5,833 nt of DNA from Candidatus Lindowiibacteriota bacterium (GTDB taxonomy: Bacteria > Lindowbacteria > 2-12-FULL-62-27): assembly GCA_023249255.1 (NCBI GenBank), contig JAHFCY010000202.1, positions 1-5,833 on the forward strand, read 5' to 3'. Below the pieces are notes generated by a model. That model was not told the DNA's origin, did no database searches, and worked only from the letters and a program-made list of their open reading frames with translations. Each line of letters starts with the position of its first letter. Position 1 is the stretch's first letter. The position numbers and the translations under genes are program-made. This document shows positions 5,649-5,833 of the stretch, piece by piece.

Positions 5649-5677
5649 ATCGTACCCGCGGTATAATGCAGTGTCAA
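5649..5677 (-). promoter_or_regulatory. Promoter of the XRE-AbiEii operon
   Basis: Minus strand: consensus -35 TTGACA (5677-5672), a 17-base spacer and -10 TACGAT (5654-5649), then six bases to ATG 5642. The predicted transcription start coincides with the start codon. Confidence 0.6.
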
Positions 5678-5685
5678 GTATACTT
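5676..5685. promoter_or_regulatory. Palindrome AAGTATACTT at the XRE-AbiEii promoter (candidate operator)
   Basis: A perfect 10-bp palindrome overlaps the upstream edge of the -35 box. XRE regulators commonly bind such sites, so it may be the autoregulatory operator. A closely similar sequence, AAGTGTACTT, lies over the -10 box of the vapB promoter (2211-2220). Confidence 0.4.
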
Positions 5686-5694
5686 AACATATTT

Positions 5695-5757
5695 CGATAG
5701 CCGGATGCCGCGATCCGTCCGTTCAGAACAACGGATTGTTCCGGCGAATTTCCAAAA
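5695..5757. repeat. 63-bp perfect direct repeat, right copy
   Basis: Identical to 3159-3221. Here the minus-strand tail LEIRRNNPLF-stop joins an open reading frame that continues to the right edge, so this copy is the one attached to the intact gene. The remainder lies between that gene's stop and the promoter of the XRE-AbiEii operon. Confidence 0.95.
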
Positions 5758-5833
5758 GAACCCATTTGTCGTTCGATTTTTCCAGACGGAAGAGCGCCGT
5801 TCCCTGCGCGCGTTCTTCGGCGCCGGTTGCGGT
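5723..5833 (-). CDS. C-terminal 36 residues of an unidentified protein (5' part outside window)
   Basis: An open frame runs from the right edge to TGA at 5725-5723. It encodes 36 residues including GTALFRLEKSNDKWVLLEI and ending RRNNPLF. The alternating hydrophobic pattern suggests a final beta strand or two, with a tryptophan, as in many small alpha+beta domains; the family cannot be recognised from so little. Its reality is supported by the protein-like composition and by the 63-bp repeat, which preserves exactly its end. The start and most of the gene lie beyond the window. Confidence 0.6.
   Translation of the reverse strand, partial: TATGAEERAQGTALFRLEKSNDKWVLLEIRRNNPLF

Larger units (their letters stand above)
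3159..5757. mobile_element. Candidate inserted cassette bounded by 63-bp direct repeats (XRE-AbiEii-Fic)
   Basis: The two 63-bp direct repeats enclose exactly three genes: XRE regulator, AbiEii nucleotidyltransferase and XRE-Fic protein. The repeats contain the stop codon and last codons of the gene entering from the right. That gene is whole up to its stop, and a detached copy of its tail lies at the far end. This is the pattern left when an element integrates at the 3' end of a gene and restores it. No integrase, transposase or terminal inverted repeats are seen inside. The element could be mobilised in trans, or the structure could come from homologous recombination or a duplication. Confidence 0.45.

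Noticed and set aside
3159-5757. CRISPR array
   Set aside because: Only two repeat copies 2.5 kb apart with genes between; no regularly spaced short repeats anywhere.
5643-5765. N-terminal extension of the XRE gene to 5765
   Set aside because: These 41 codons cross a consensus promoter and the 63-bp repeat, where another frame carries the end of a different gene; the extension has no domain-like sequence.
1-5833. tRNA, rRNA or riboswitch genes
   Set aside because: No cloverleaf, conserved rRNA segment or riboswitch core was seen, and intergenic spaces are short and explained by promoters and repeats.

Overview
This is a compact, accessory-type stretch of a bacterial chromosome. It holds three or four toxin-antitoxin-like modules, nearly all read from the minus strand. 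The organism cannot be named from the sequence. The gene families (CPXCG protein, DUF4160/DUF2442, VapBC, AbiEii, Fic) fit an environmental, probably Gram-negative bacterium of moderately high GC. The DUF2075 gene at the left and some intergenic stretches look more AT-rich than the other genes.

Layout in the minus-strand reading direction, from right to left. (1) The last 36 codons of an unidentified gene enter from the right edge and stop at 5723. (2) A promoter drives an XRE-family regulator (5169-5642), overlapped by an AbiEii/AbiGii-type nucleotidyltransferase (4420-5214). (3) After a short gap with a promoter and a 9-bp inverted repeat comes an XRE-Fic AMPylase-like protein (3329-4303) with an intact HPFSDGNGRVGR motif and a class II inhibitory motif. 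(4) A perfect 63-bp direct repeat (3159-3221 and 5695-5757) brackets modules 2 and 3. Each copy carries the end and stop codon of the gene in (1), as expected if the XRE-AbiEii-Fic block inserted at that gene's 3' end and rebuilt it. (5) Left of the repeat lies an overlapping DUF4160-DUF2442 pair (3080-2621). (6) A plus-strand CPXCG cysteine-rich small protein (2372-2566) sits next. (7) A VapB-VapC pair (2204-1549) is followed 4 nt later by a DUF2075 DNA/RNA helicase with an N-terminal PD-(D/E)XK-like nuclease signature (1544 to beyond the left edge).

Two patterns cut across the modules. First, four minus-strand operons have a -35/-10 pair placed so that transcription would begin at or within about two bases of the start codon. 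Most of these starts lack a good Shine-Dalgarno, so leaderless mRNAs are predicted. Second, the operons are tightly packed: a 1-nt overlap for VapB/VapC, a 4-nt gap for VapC/DUF2075, a 41-nt overlap for DUF4160/DUF2442 and a 46-nt overlap for XRE/AbiEii. The best candidates for something new are the VapBC-helicase/nuclease operon and the direct-repeat-bounded XRE-AbiEii-Fic cassette.
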